Assembly (NCBI GenBank): GCA_017935675.1
Contig: JAGBHE010000093.1
Location: 1-64,000 of the forward strand
DNA: 64,000 nucleotides
Origin: Clostridia bacterium
GTDB lineage: Bacteria > Bacillota > Clostridia > UBA1381
Direction of reading: 5' to 3'
Part shown: piece by piece, positions 7,463-15,852 of the stretch
Numbering within the stretch: position 1 is the first letter of the stretch
Layout of the letters: each line of letters starts with the position of its first letter
Program-made: the position numbers and the translations under genes
The notes under the pieces: generated by a model
What the model was told of the DNA's origin: nothing
Databases searched by the model: none
The model's input: the letters and a program-made list of their open reading frames with translations, nothing else

Positions 7463-8470
7463 ATGGATAAGCTTATACTCGGTATTGAAAGCTCCTGTGA
7501 TGAAACAGCAGCGGCTGTTACCTTAAACGGACGGACTGTCTTATCAAGCATTATCAATACACAGATTGACATACACAAAAAATACGGCGGTGTTGTTCCC
7601 GAAATCGCATCGCGCTGTCATATAAACGCCATTGACGCTGTTTTAGACGAAGCTCTTGAGGCAGCCGGAATTACTTTGCAGGATATTGACGCAATTGCCG
7701 TAACCTGCGGACCGGGTCTCGTAGGCGCTTTGCTTGTAGGCGTTTCTGAGGCGAAGGCTCTTGCTTATGCTGCCGGAAAGCCTCTTATCGGCGTTCATCA
7801 TATCAAGGGGCATATCATGGCAAATCTTATTGAACACAAGGAACTGACACCTCCCTTTGTCTGCCTTGTTGCTTCGGGAGGACACAGCCATATTGTAAAT
7901 GTAAAAGACTATACGGAATTTGAAATACTTGCCCGCACACGGGACGACGCGGCGGGAGAGGCATTTGATAAAATATCACGTGTTCTCGGTCTCGGTTATC
8001 CCGGCGGCCCGCTGATTGACACTCTGGCGGCAGAGGGGAACGAAAACGCCGCAGAATTCCCGAGAGTTACACTTTCGGACGGAAGCCTTGATTTTTCATT
8101 CAGCGGAGTTAAAACAGCCGTTATCAATTATCTGCACAATGCAGAACAAAAAGGCGAGGAAATAAACAAAGCAGATATTGCCGCTTCATTTCAGGCGGCG
8201 GTAACAGATGTTTTATGTGACCATACTATTGCTGCCGCAAAAAAAGCCGGCTCGGAAATTATAACGCTTGCGGGAGGTGTAGCGGCAAACTCTGTTCTGC
8301 GCTCTAAAATGACCAAGCGGGCCGGTGCGGAAGGAATAAAGGTATTGTATCCCCCGCCTGTTTTATGCACCGATAACGCCGCCATGATTGCCTGCTGCGG
8401 CTACTATCAGCTTCTGAAGGACGATTTTGCACCCCTTACCCTGAATGCTTCTCCGTCCCTCAAACTTTAA
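7463..8470 (+). CDS. tsaD: tRNA threonylcarbamoyltransferase subunit TsaD
   Basis: The catalytic subunit that transfers threonylcarbamoyl from TC-AMP to A37 of ANN-decoding tRNAs. The 335-aa ASKHA-fold protein opens with [14 protein letters not shown]; metal-binding [10 protein letters not shown] is near residue 111, [11 protein letters not shown] near 133, [18 protein letters not shown] near 165, and [13 protein letters not shown] near 270. It works with TsaC, encoded four genes upstream; tsaB and tsaE are not in this window. ATG start after AAGGAG. Confidence 0.97.
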   Translation: MDKLILGIESSCDETAAAVTLNGRTVLSSIINTQIDIHKKYGGVVPEIASRCHINAIDAVLDEALEAAGITLQDIDAIAVTCGPGLVGALLVGVSEAKALAYAAGKPLIGVHHIKGHIMANLIEHKELTPPFVCLVASGGHSHIVNVKDYTEFEILARTRDDAAGEAFDKISRVLGLGYPGGPLIDTLAAEGNENAAEFPRVTLSDGSLDFSFSGVKTAVINYLHNAEQKGEEINKADIAASFQAAVTDVLCDHTIAAAKKAGSEIITLAGGVAANSVLRSKMTKRAGAEGIKVLYPPPVLCTDNAAMIACCGYYQLLKDDFAPLTLNASPSLKL

Positions 8471-8501
8471 GACTACAAATTATCGGAAGGAATGACTGTA
8501 A

Positions 8502-8957
8502 ATGCTTGCATACGGCTCCGCAGCTTTAATTATAATCATAATAGATCAGATTACAAAAATCCTCATTTCATCAAGTTTTTCGGCAACAACGGAGCTGGTA
8601 TTTATACCCGGAATCATCAACCTTGTTTACCTGCAAAACACCGGTGCTGCTTTCAGCATGTTTTCGGAGCATGTAAACATACTCGGTATAGTTTCCGTTT
8701 TGTTCTGTATCGGCGTTATAATTTACGCCCTCAAAGCAAAGCCGTCACATAAGCTTCAATGCACAGCCCTGACACTTATATTTGCAGGCGCCCTCGGAAA
8801 TGCCATCGACCGCATATTCAGAGGTTATGTAATAGATTTTATTGAAACGGCTTTCATTAAATTTCCCGTTTTCAATATTGCCGACATAGCCATTACCATA
8901 GGCGCGGCACTGCTTGTTTTGTATGTCATCTTTTTTGACAGAGACTCAAAAAAGTAA
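8502..8957 (+). CDS. lspA: Lipoprotein signal peptidase (signal peptidase II)
   Basis: A 151-aa membrane aspartyl protease that cleaves diacylated prolipoproteins. Four hydrophobic segments are visible. The catalytic aspartates sit in GALGNAIDRIFRGYVIDFI and FNIADIAITIG, and IDQITK near the N-terminus and LQNTGAAFS are also conserved. ATG start after GGAAGG. It is convergent with feoB, leaving only 8 nt and no visible terminator. The lipoprotein at 35554-37215 is an obvious substrate type. Confidence 0.95.
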   Translation: MLAYGSAALIIIIIDQITKILISSSFSATTELVFIPGIINLVYLQNTGAAFSMFSEHVNILGIVSVLFCIGVIIYALKAKPSHKLQCTALTLIFAGALGNAIDRIFRGYVIDFIETAFIKFPVFNIADIAITIGAALLVLYVIFFDRDSKK

Positions 8958-8965
8958 CAGGCGTA

Positions 8966-11008
8966 TTATATGAAAAGGCTCAGAACGTGATATACAATAA
9001 ACGCCATAATCCATGCAGACGCTATCTGGTATGCTACGGAAAACAGCAAAAGCTTCCGCGAATTAAGCTCTGAACGCATGGCGCTCACAGCCGCAATACA
9101 CGGCACGTAAAGAAGCACGAAAACAAGAAATGCGCATGCCGAAGCAGGATTAAGCACTGTCGACAGAACAGACACAAGCCCTGCGGAATCCGCAGCTCCG
9201 TATAAAATACTCATAGTTGATATTACCGCTTCCTTTGCCGCAAAGCCGGAAAGCAGACTTACGGCCGCTTCGGTTGTTCCGAAGCCGCAGGGAGCGAATA
9301 CCGGCGAAATGAGCTTCCCGATTATTCCTATCATGCTCTCTGAGCTGTCTGAGGCTATGGAAAAGGTGAATGTTAGGTTTTGCATAAAGTATATAATTAT
9401 ACTGGCGGCAAGCAAAACTGTTCCCGCTCGTACAACAAAATCCTTAGCCTTATCCCACATATGATGAAATGTCGATTTAAAAGTCGGCATCCTGTACTGA
9501 GGAAACTCCAGTATGAACGGAGGCGCTGCTCCCTTCAGGATTGTTTTTGAAAATATATTTCCCGATATAACAGCCAGAATTATTCCGAGAAAATACAAAC
9601 AGAAGATTACCACTCCCGCATTCTCCGGGAAAATTGCAGCAGTTATTGTTGCATATACCGGCATCTTTGCTCCGCAGGACATAAAGGGTGCCAGCAACAC
9701 GGTAAGCCTTCTGTCTTTTTCATTATCGAGAGTTCTTGCCGACATTACCGCCGGAACGGTACAGCCGAAGCCCATAAGCAGCGGAACAAATGATTTCCCC
9801 GAAAGACCTATTTTAACAAAAAGCTTATCCATGATAAACGCTGTTCTTGCCATATATCCGCTGTCTTCAAGAAATGAAAGAAACAGGAACAGCAGCATAA
9901 TCTGCGGAAAAAACGTCACAACTGCGCCGACACCGGCAATTATCCCGTCAACAACCAGCCCTTTTGCAAAATCGGACGCGCCGGCAAGCTCAAGCAGCTG
10001 TGATGCCGCCGCCGAGAATTTAACATTTATAAGCATATCCATAAAATCAGACAGGGAGCTTCCCAATTTCCCGAAGGTTATCTGAAAAACGACAAACATT
10101 ATAAGTATAAACAGCGGTATACTCCAGAATTTATGCACTGCAACATTGTCTATTTTTTCTGTAAGCTCATCTAAATGTCTGTCCATACCGGTAAGGGATG
10201 CATCAACTATTTTTCGCACAAAGGAAAACCGCCGTGAAGCCAGCAGCGTTTCAATATCCTTTGTGTTTTCACGTATTCTGCAAATCAAATTTTCGGTCTG
10301 CACAGAGGGCTGAACCCAGTTTTCACCCTCAAGAAGCTTTACGGCGCACATTCTCGAAACACCGTCCGTTTTCTTTATCTGCTCTATAGCCTCTTCAATT
10401 TCATTCGGAAAAGGTACATAAGTCTTGCAGATTTCCTTTAAAGAGGCAATGGTCAGCGCCTCCGTAACAAGGTCCTGTATACCCGTGCCTTTGCTCGCAG
10501 AAATCGGAACAACTTTTACTCCAAGCATTTTTTCAAGCTTTTCACGGTCAAGATGCCCTCCGCTTTTCTCTACAGCATCCATCATATTAAGTGCAACTAT
10601 CATCGGGATTCCCATCTGAGCCAGCTGAGTTGTAAGATACAGATTGCGCTCAAGGTTTGTGGCATCAACAATATTCAGTATCAAATCCGGCTTTTCATTC
10701 ATCAGATATTCCCTTGTAATCAGCTCCTCCGCAGAATACGGAGAAAGAGAATATATGCCGGGAAGGTCTATTATTCTTATGTGATTATGCAGCTCGCCAT
10801 GCTTATGTACGCTCGAATGCTCATGGGTATCAAGTCTTGACGCATGCTCATGATACACATACTTGCATATGCCTTCTTTCCTCTCAACAGTTACGCCCGC
10901 CCAGTTGCCGACCTCATAATGGCTGCCTGTCAGTTCGTTGAAAAGCGTTGTTTTTCCACTGTTCGGATTTCCGGCAAGAGCGAATACAAATTCTTTTTTT
11001 TCATTCAT
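8966..11008 (-). CDS. feoB: Ferrous iron transporter FeoB with His-rich G-domain insert
   Basis: An inner-membrane Fe(II) transporter of 680 aa. The N-terminal GTPase domain has G1 GNPNSGKTT, GVTVERK (G2), IDLPGIYSLSPYS (G3) and ALNMMDAVEK (G4, NxxD). It is followed by a helical spacer and two Gate regions with GFGCTVPAVMSARTL, PFMSCGAKMPVY and GFAAKEAVISTMSILYG. Between G2 and G3 is an unusual insert carrying four HxH motifs (HEH, HEH, HKH, HNH; 10778-10852), discussed as a finding. ATG at 11008 is chosen over the one at 11017 because it gives the ATGA overlap with feoA and a 9-nt spacing from GGAG. Confidence 0.96.
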   Translation of the reverse strand: MNEKKEFVFALAGNPNSGKTTLFNELTGSHYEVGNWAGVTVERKEGICKYVYHEHASRLDTHEHSSVHKHGELHNHIRIIDLPGIYSLSPYSAEELITREYLMNEKPDLILNIVDATNLERNLYLTTQLAQMGIPMIVALNMMDAVEKSGGHLDREKLEKMLGVKVVPISASKGTGIQDLVTEALTIASLKEICKTYVPFPNEIEEAIEQIKKTDGVSRMCAVKLLEGENWVQPSVQTENLICRIRENTKDIETLLASRRFSFVRKIVDASLTGMDRHLDELTEKIDNVAVHKFWSIPLFILIMFVVFQITFGKLGSSLSDFMDMLINVKFSAAASQLLELAGASDFAKGLVVDGIIAGVGAVVTFFPQIMLLFLFLSFLEDSGYMARTAFIMDKLFVKIGLSGKSFVPLLMGFGCTVPAVMSARTLDNEKDRRLTVLLAPFMSCGAKMPVYATITAAIFPENAGVVIFCLYFLGIILAVISGNIFSKTILKGAAPPFILEFPQYRMPTFKSTFHHMWDKAKDFVVRAGTVLLAASIIIYFMQNLTFTFSIASDSSESMIGIIGKLISPVFAPCGFGTTEAAVSLLSGFAAKEAVISTMSILYGAADSAGLVSVLSTVLNPASACAFLVFVLLYVPCIAAVSAMRSELNSRKLLLFSVAYQIASAWIMAFIVYHVLSLFI

Positions 11009-11241
11009 TGTACACATCTCCGTTCACAAATTATATCTGCCGCGTCACTTCTGCGAAGGCTCAGCCTGTATCCGAGAACATAAAATTCCAGGGGATCGCC
11101 GAGAGGCGCCCGACGTTTAAGGCTTATCTCCGTGCCGGGTACGATTCCCATATCAAGAAGCCGCCGCTTCATTTTGCCTTCGGAATTTATTTCAATTATA
11201 CACGCAGTTTCATTTTCTGCCAGCTCATCAAGTGATATCAT
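11005..11241 (-). CDS. feoA: Ferrous iron transport protein FeoA
   Basis: A 78-aa SH3-like FeoA protein that associates with FeoB. The core LLDMGIVPGTEISLKRRAPLGDPLEFYVLGYRLSLRR is diagnostic. It overlaps feoB by 4 nt. The ATG at 11241 (MISLDEL) fits the family, but the only good Shine-Dalgarno, AGGAG at 11256-11260, is 14 nt away and ideally placed (8 nt) for an ATA two codons upstream. A longer in-frame extension to 11337 runs into the structured leader and looks non-coding. Confidence 0.92.
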   Translation of the reverse strand: MISLDELAENETACIIEINSEGKMKRRLLDMGIVPGTEISLKRRAPLGDPLEFYVLGYRLSLRRSDAADIICERRCVQ

Positions 11242-11273
11242 TTTTATATCCCGAACTCCTTTCACCAATACCG

Positions 11274-11394
11274 TTTGGATAAAGAGAAGCAAGCAGATTG
11301 CCGCCGGAAGCGACGCCGACGTATGTTTATACTTCAAGTCGCTAATGACGGTGAGATGCGCCGCTTATCTTTTTCCAAACTTAACCGCTCACCG
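11274..11394 (-). ncRNA. Structured 5' leader of feoAB (candidate cis-regulatory RNA)
   Basis: The roughly 180-nt untranslated leader between the promoter and feoA can form two crossing helices: a 17-bp stem with two mismatches (11274-11290 with 11363-11379) and a perfect 7-bp stem (11349-11355 with 11388-11394). One arm of the first lies inside the second, so they are either mutually exclusive or form a pseudoknot. A third hairpin with an AGCGAC/GTCGCT closing stem sits in between. This layout is typical of a regulatory RNA. I cannot match it to a named riboswitch class from memory. Confidence 0.5.
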
Positions 11395-11425
11395 GAAATT
11401 GTTTATTTAATCAAAATCAATTCTA

Positions 11426-11453
11426 ATTATAGCACATTATTTGCATTTGTCAA
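11426..11453 (-). promoter_or_regulatory. Promoter of feoAB
   Basis: On the minus strand, TTGACA (11448-11453), a 16-nt spacer and TATAAT (11426-11431). The surrounding DNA is AT-rich but I see no clear Fur or DtxR palindrome. Confidence 0.8.
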
Positions 11454-11529
11454 CAAATTCTGAGCCTTTTATATTTTTAAGTACAAATATCGCCTTTATG
11501 TCGGCGGATTTTGTATATTTACAACTATT

Positions 11530-12756
11530 TCAGCCATATAAGCGCCTTATTTCTCCTATCAAATATAAAGAGCCGCACACAACGCAGATTCCCTCTCCCT
11601 CCAGCGCTGTGCTGACAGCCTCTGCCGGCTTTTCAATAACCCGTACCGCCGCTCCGCACGCGGCAAAGCTTTCCGCAAGCTCAGACGGCGGCACTGCACG
11701 CTCCATATCAAGTCCGGTTGCGATAATATCCCCTGAAAGCCTTGACAGCTTTTCGGCTACCGATGCAAAATCCTTATCCTTCATCACAGCTGCAACTATG
11801 GTAATGTGCCTTTTTTCTCCTGCAAGTGACCTGACCAGCTCCGCCGCACCGTCCTCATTATGGCATCCGTCAAGCAGCAGACGGTCTGAAAGCCATTCAA
11901 ACCTGCCGTGCCAGACAGTTTCCGCAAGACCGCGGCGTATATTCTCATCCGTTATCGGAAATCCGTCCTCACTGAGAAGCTGTGCGGCTTTTATTGCCGC
12001 CGCAGCATTATACGGCTGATAATGACCGCCGAGAGAAAGACTGTATTCCCTGCCGCCGCAGGAAAAAGACCTCTCCCCTGCTGCCGGCTCCGGCAGCGGG
12101 GGTATAAAAAGACCGGCATTTTGTTTCCTGCAAAATCTGCGCACCGTTTCAAGCACCGAATCATCCTGCACCGGATAAAGCACTACCCTGCCGCCTTCTT
12201 TTATTATTCCGCATTTTTCTGCCGCTATTTCCTCCTTTGTATTTCCGAGATACTGCATATGGTCAAGTCCGATTGATGTAATTACGGACACAAGGCTTTC
12301 ATCAATGACATTCGTTGCGTCAAGACGTCCGCCAAGCCCTGTTTCAAGAACGACAACGCTGCATTGCTCCCTTTTAAAATACAAAAGAGCTATCACAAAT
12401 ATCAGCGCAAATTCCGACAGGAAAACATTATGCTTTTCCATGCAATGCTTAACGGTCTCCGTAAGCTCCGCAAGGCATAAATCGGGAATATTCTCACCTT
12501 CCGTACGAATCCGCTCATTAAATACCTCAAGATAAGGCGAGGTAAAAAGCCCTGTTTTTATTCCCGAGGCCCGCAGCACGGAATCGAGCATGGCGCATAC
12601 GGAGCCTTTTCCGTTCGTACCTGCCACATGCACAAATTTAAGGTTTTTCTGCGGATTTCCGAGAGCTTCGAGAAGAAAGCGCAGGCTTTCATTTCCAAGC
12701 ACCTTTGCAAGCTTCGGAGCGCTGTGTATATATTTAATCGCTTCATCATATGTCAT
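11530..12756 (-). CDS. folC: Folylpolyglutamate synthase / dihydrofolate synthase
   Basis: Adds glutamates to folates in the cytoplasm. The 408-aa Mur-ligase-type enzyme shows the ATP-binding loop VAGTNGKGSVCAML near residue 45, LFTSPYLEVFNERIR, VVLETGLGGRLDATNVI near 140, SIGLDHMQYLG (catalytic His region) and LLDGCHNEDGA near 295. The second of two in-frame ATGs (12756, MTYDEAIKYIH) is preferred: it is 9 nt from GGAAGG, while the first (12765) abuts that site. Confidence 0.95.
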   Translation of the reverse strand: MTYDEAIKYIHSAPKLAKVLGNESLRFLLEALGNPQKNLKFVHVAGTNGKGSVCAMLDSVLRASGIKTGLFTSPYLEVFNERIRTEGENIPDLCLAELTETVKHCMEKHNVFLSEFALIFVIALLYFKREQCSVVVLETGLGGRLDATNVIDESLVSVITSIGLDHMQYLGNTKEEIAAEKCGIIKEGGRVVLYPVQDDSVLETVRRFCRKQNAGLFIPPLPEPAAGERSFSCGGREYSLSLGGHYQPYNAAAAIKAAQLLSEDGFPITDENIRRGLAETVWHGRFEWLSDRLLLDGCHNEDGAAELVRSLAGEKRHITIVAAVMKDKDFASVAEKLSRLSGDIIATGLDMERAVPPSELAESFAACGAAVRVIEKPAEAVSTALEGEGICVVCGSLYLIGEIRRLYG

Positions 12757-12850
12757 TTTTTTCATGCCTTCCCATATATTTTATGAGCTTTTGTGTGGTT
12801 TCTTTGTTTATAAAATGTTAATTCTTTTTGAAACCTATTGACTTAGCTCA

Positions 12851-12859
12851 TGATATAAT
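12851..12859 (+). promoter_or_regulatory. Extended -10 promoter, probably of ssb
   Basis: TG followed by A and TATAAT (12854-12859) forms an extended -10 element. A TTGACT lies too close (10 nt) to act as its -35. The resulting 5' leader would be about 195 nt. Confidence 0.5.
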
Positions 12860-13010
12860 GTATACTTTTACTGTAAACATTTTACTACTACATTACGCTT
12901 CTGTCAAGAAGAAGATAACAATAACTGTGAAATTAAATAAATATAAAGCTTTTTTATCAGTGATTTGTCATATTTTCACTCCATTAAGCATATATATAAT
13001 GTTAAACAGC

Positions 13011-13035
13011 AAAAAAACGCATGAGAAATCATGCG
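13011..13035 (-). terminator. Minus-strand terminator-like hairpin in the ssb leader
   Basis: CGCATGA (13018-13024) and TCATGCG (13029-13035) form a 7-bp stem with a 4-nt loop, preceded by seven A on the plus strand. Read on the minus strand this is a textbook stem followed by seven T. It would stop antisense transcription out of ssb toward folC, although no minus-strand gene lies directly upstream. Confidence 0.6.
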
Positions 13036-13062
13036 GAAGAAGAAACAAGCAGGAGGATTATT

Positions 13063-13737
13063 ATGGAATACAATGGAAACAATCTGGCAAACATCGTCGG
13101 AACAGTTGATGATGAACTTATTTTCAGCCATCAGGTCTACGGCGAAAAATTTTATATTTTTACCCTTAAGGTTCCAAGACTGAGCGGAGCCTTTGACCTT
13201 ATAAAGGTTCTTGCCTCAGAGCGTCTTCTCGGCGATTGCGGATGCAGTGTCGGAGAACGCGTTGAAATCGAAGGTCAGTTCAGATCATATAACAGCACTG
13301 ATGAAAATACAAACCGTCTTGTACTTACAGTGTTTGCCAAGGATATCCGCGAATGTACCGATGAAGCAACGAAAAACCCAAATTCGCTGTATCTTGACGG
13401 ATTTATATGCAAAGCTCCCGTATACAGAACCACTCCTTTCGGCCGTGAAATCACCGATATGCTGCTGGCAGTCAACAGGACCTATAACAAATCGGACTAT
13501 ATTCCGATAATAGCATGGGGACGGAATGCGCGCTACTGCAAGAACTTTGAGGTCGGCTCCCATGTCCGCATATGGGGCAGAATACAGTCAAGAACGTATC
13601 AGAAGCGTCTTTCCGACGATGAAGTTATAACCAAAACAGCGTACGAGGTTTCGGTAAACAGGCTTGAGCTTGCACAAGATGATGAAGCAGAGCAAACGAC
13701 CGCAGACACCGATCAGCCTTCATATGAAATAGAATAA
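13063..13737 (+). CDS. Single-stranded DNA-binding protein, tandem OB folds
   Basis: A 224-aa protein with two OB-fold halves. Residues 1-105 (NLANIVGTVDDEL ... LTVFAKDIREC) form a first, divergent OB domain. Residues 108-205 (YLDGFICKAPVYRTTPFGREITDMLLAVNR ... IPIIAWGRNARYC ... VRIWGRIQSRTYQKRL) closely follow the SSB/PriB pattern. The C-terminus is acidic (DDEAEQTTADTDQPSYEIE), as in SSB tails, but does not end in the canonical DDDIPF. Clostridia commonly carry such a protein beside the standard Ssb. ATG start 7 nt after GGAGG. Confidence 0.85.
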   Translation: MEYNGNNLANIVGTVDDELIFSHQVYGEKFYIFTLKVPRLSGAFDLIKVLASERLLGDCGCSVGERVEIEGQFRSYNSTDENTNRLVLTVFAKDIRECTDEATKNPNSLYLDGFICKAPVYRTTPFGREITDMLLAVNRTYNKSDYIPIIAWGRNARYCKNFEVGSHVRIWGRIQSRTYQKRLSDDEVITKTAYEVSVNRLELAQDDEAEQTTADTDQPSYEIE

Positions 13738-13743
13738 GGTTTA

Positions 13744-13778
13744 AAAGGGATAAAGCCCCGGTGCTTTATCCCTTTGAT
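13744..13778. terminator. Bidirectional terminator between ssb and the glycosidase gene
   Basis: A 13-bp perfect stem (AAAGGGATAAAGC 13744-13756 with GCTTTATCCCTTT 13763-13775) with A-rich and T-rich flanks sits between two convergent genes and can serve both. Confidence 0.9.
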
Positions 13779-13782
13779 TATG

Positions 13783-15852
13783 CTATTTATCTGATATTGT
13801 AACCGTAACACAGTTATTTACGGATATAAATTCAGTTCCGTTTGTGCTGATATGCGGCGGCAGAGAAACGCTTATGCTTTCTCCGGCTCTTGATTCTGAA
13901 ATAACCTTCAAGGTCTTAAGAATACCTCCGTCCACGCTTGCCTCAACGCACAAACCGTCTCCGGCGGCAAGACGGAAAGAAAAGTCACCGGCTGCTTCAG
14001 GCATTGCCGGAGCGATTAGAATTCTCTCCCCGTCATACTGCAGCAGCATTTCATTAACGCTGTGAATAAGCATTCCGGCGGCAGTTGTAAACCATGGTCT
14101 GTATATAGTCTTTGTTTCAATATCGTTTATTTCAAACATTTCCCCGAAGTTTCCTGAGTTTTTCGCAGCATTTTTTACCGCCTCATACGCTTCGTCTCCC
14201 CTGAACAGCCTTGAAAATACAAGGGATTTCCAAGTCATGTACCAGGAACATACACCTGTTCCTACCGAATACATATTTCCCGCAAGCCCTTCGCTCTCAA
14301 GATAGCTTTCTATCCCTTTAAGCTGCAGCGGATTATCCTTTTCAAGTACGTCAAAGGGATATATTCCGCTTAGAAGTCCTATACTTATTTTGTCACAGCC
14401 CGGATATGGTATATACCTTTCTCCGTTATTGGGCAAACAGCGCAAAAGCTCCTCTGCAAGCTTCTTGTATTCATCCGCCTTATCTGAATCAACACCGAGT
14501 ATATCCGATACCTCGCAGAAAATCCGGAGAGTTTTTATAACGCCGCAGGTGGTCATAAATGCGTTTTCCCTTGACGAACCAAGCCGTTCAAGATCGGTGC
14601 ATTTACCTACTATAAGACGTCCGTTTTCGGTTCTGTACAGCATATGGTTTACATAAAAAGACGCACAAGCCTTTATAACAGGGTACGCGTACCTTTCCAG
14701 AAAATCTCTGTCCTTTGAAAACTTGTAATAAGAATATTCGCCGCCCGAAATAGAAGCCATATGAAACACATGGTCATGCCAGAAGCCGTTGATTGCTCCC
14801 TCAGTTCCGTTTTCAAGGGTTTCCCACGGATATCTTGCGGCAGGCTCATTAATCTTTGCCGTGGCTCTTTCAACAGCATAGTCAAGTGTTTTTGCCCTGA
14901 ATTCCGGTATTTTTTTAGCAGCGCCGAGATGGTTCGAGGTAAGAAGTCCCATAAGCATATAAAATTCATCAAATGCAAAGTATTTTCCGTGCCATGAGCC
15001 GTCATTAAGACCTACGGGAAGTGACCATTTTGTTGTGAAGCATTTAAGATGATACTGAGCTGTGCTGTAAACGCTGTTAATTTTATCATCCTGAAGCTTT
15101 ACATAGCCCTCACTGTTATATTGCGCCCATTTGGCACGGTGAGCTTCAAAAATACCGCAAAAGCCCTTGTCTTGCACCGCTTTCTTTATTTCCGCCGAGA
15201 CAGGCGCATAGCTGTCCGTATCAACATTGTCACAGAACAATATATAAAATTCCGATTCTCCGCACGCCCTGAAGCTTACCCTGTTCCCCGTCAGCTCCGG
15301 CTTGCCTGCGCCTTTTGCGAACACACGAATTATTCCTTTATACGGATACATTCCGCCTCCGACGGTATATTCTATATCAATGCCCGATTCTCCCGCCGAC
15401 GTGTTTGTTATTGTCATAAGCTCGGGGAGCTCATTTTTATCCGTCACTGCGCACAGATAATAATCAAAAAAGTATTCGGCATTAACCGACTTTCTGACCG
15501 AAATAAGGTTAAAATCATGATGCGCAAAAATCTCTGTCCGCGCATTAATATTTCCATCGTACCGGCATTCGGTAACGATTCTCGCATTTTCCGTGTCAAG
15601 CTCCTGCTCTGCCGACAAAAGCTCTGCATTTATCCTGTGTCCGAACATGCCGTAGGAAATAAGATCCTTTTGTGCCTTATGAAGATATCTGCGCCCGGCC
15701 TGCCATATTCTGAGTGAAGAATTATTTCTTATACCCTTAAAATCGGGCATATGCTGCATTGCGCCCTCATAGTCAACCTGAAATGTCATATTTCCGTTCC
15801 CGAGAAACGGCGCAACATATCCGCAATCCTTTAAATCATACTTATATTTCAT
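13783..15852 (-). CDS. Cytoplasmic six-hairpin glycosidase-like protein
   Basis: A 689-aa protein without a signal peptide. The layout is an N-terminal beta-sandwich (about 1-230), a catalytic-type (alpha/alpha)6 barrel (about 240-600; conserved-looking WSLPVGLNDGSWHGKYFAFDEFY, ARYPWETLENGTEG, GFWHDHVFHMASISGGEYSYY) and a small C-terminal beta domain. This resembles the GH65/GH95-type clans, and ARYPWE recalls the GARxPW motif of GH65, but I cannot assign a family. It overlaps the GH30 gene by 11 nt and lies in the yesNM operon, so it probably trims imported oligosaccharides. ATG at 15852 matches the domain start; the AGGAG site is 14 nt away. Confidence 0.8.
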   Translation of the reverse strand: MKYKYDLKDCGYVAPFLGNGNMTFQVDYEGAMQHMPDFKGIRNNSSLRIWQAGRRYLHKAQKDLISYGMFGHRINAELLSAEQELDTENARIVTECRYDGNINARTEIFAHHDFNLISVRKSVNAEYFFDYYLCAVTDKNELPELMTITNTSAGESGIDIEYTVGGGMYPYKGIIRVFAKGAGKPELTGNRVSFRACGESEFYILFCDNVDTDSYAPVSAEIKKAVQDKGFCGIFEAHRAKWAQYNSEGYVKLQDDKINSVYSTAQYHLKCFTTKWSLPVGLNDGSWHGKYFAFDEFYMLMGLLTSNHLGAAKKIPEFRAKTLDYAVERATAKINEPAARYPWETLENGTEGAINGFWHDHVFHMASISGGEYSYYKFSKDRDFLERYAYPVIKACASFYVNHMLYRTENGRLIVGKCTDLERLGSSRENAFMTTCGVIKTLRIFCEVSDILGVDSDKADEYKKLAEELLRCLPNNGERYIPYPGCDKISIGLLSGIYPFDVLEKDNPLQLKGIESYLESEGLAGNMYSVGTGVCSWYMTWKSLVFSRLFRGDEAYEAVKNAAKNSGNFGEMFEINDIETKTIYRPWFTTAAGMLIHSVNEMLLQYDGERILIAPAMPEAAGDFSFRLAAGDGLCVEASVDGGILKTLKVISESRAGESISVSLPPHISTNGTEFISVNNCVTVTISDK

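Larger units (their letters stand above)
12768..13062. other. Intergenic region between divergent folC and ssb
   Basis: This 295-nt AT-rich gap contains the extended -10 promoter at 12851-12859 and the minus-strand terminator-like hairpin at 13011-13035, annotated separately. No tRNA, small ORF with a good ribosome site or other RNA structure is apparent. Confidence 0.6.

Noticed and set aside
8958-8965. Terminator between convergent lspA and feoB
   Set aside because: Only 8 nt separate the genes and no stem with a T-run is visible; transcripts probably overlap into the opposite gene.
11395-11425. Possible Fur box in the feoAB promoter region
   Set aside because: AT-rich TTGATTTTGATTAA-like sequence but no inverted repeat close to the Fur or DtxR consensus.
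15049-15717. 222-codon plus-strand frame
   Set aside because: Antisense to the glycosidase gene, Arg/Ile-rich without family features and without a ribosome site.
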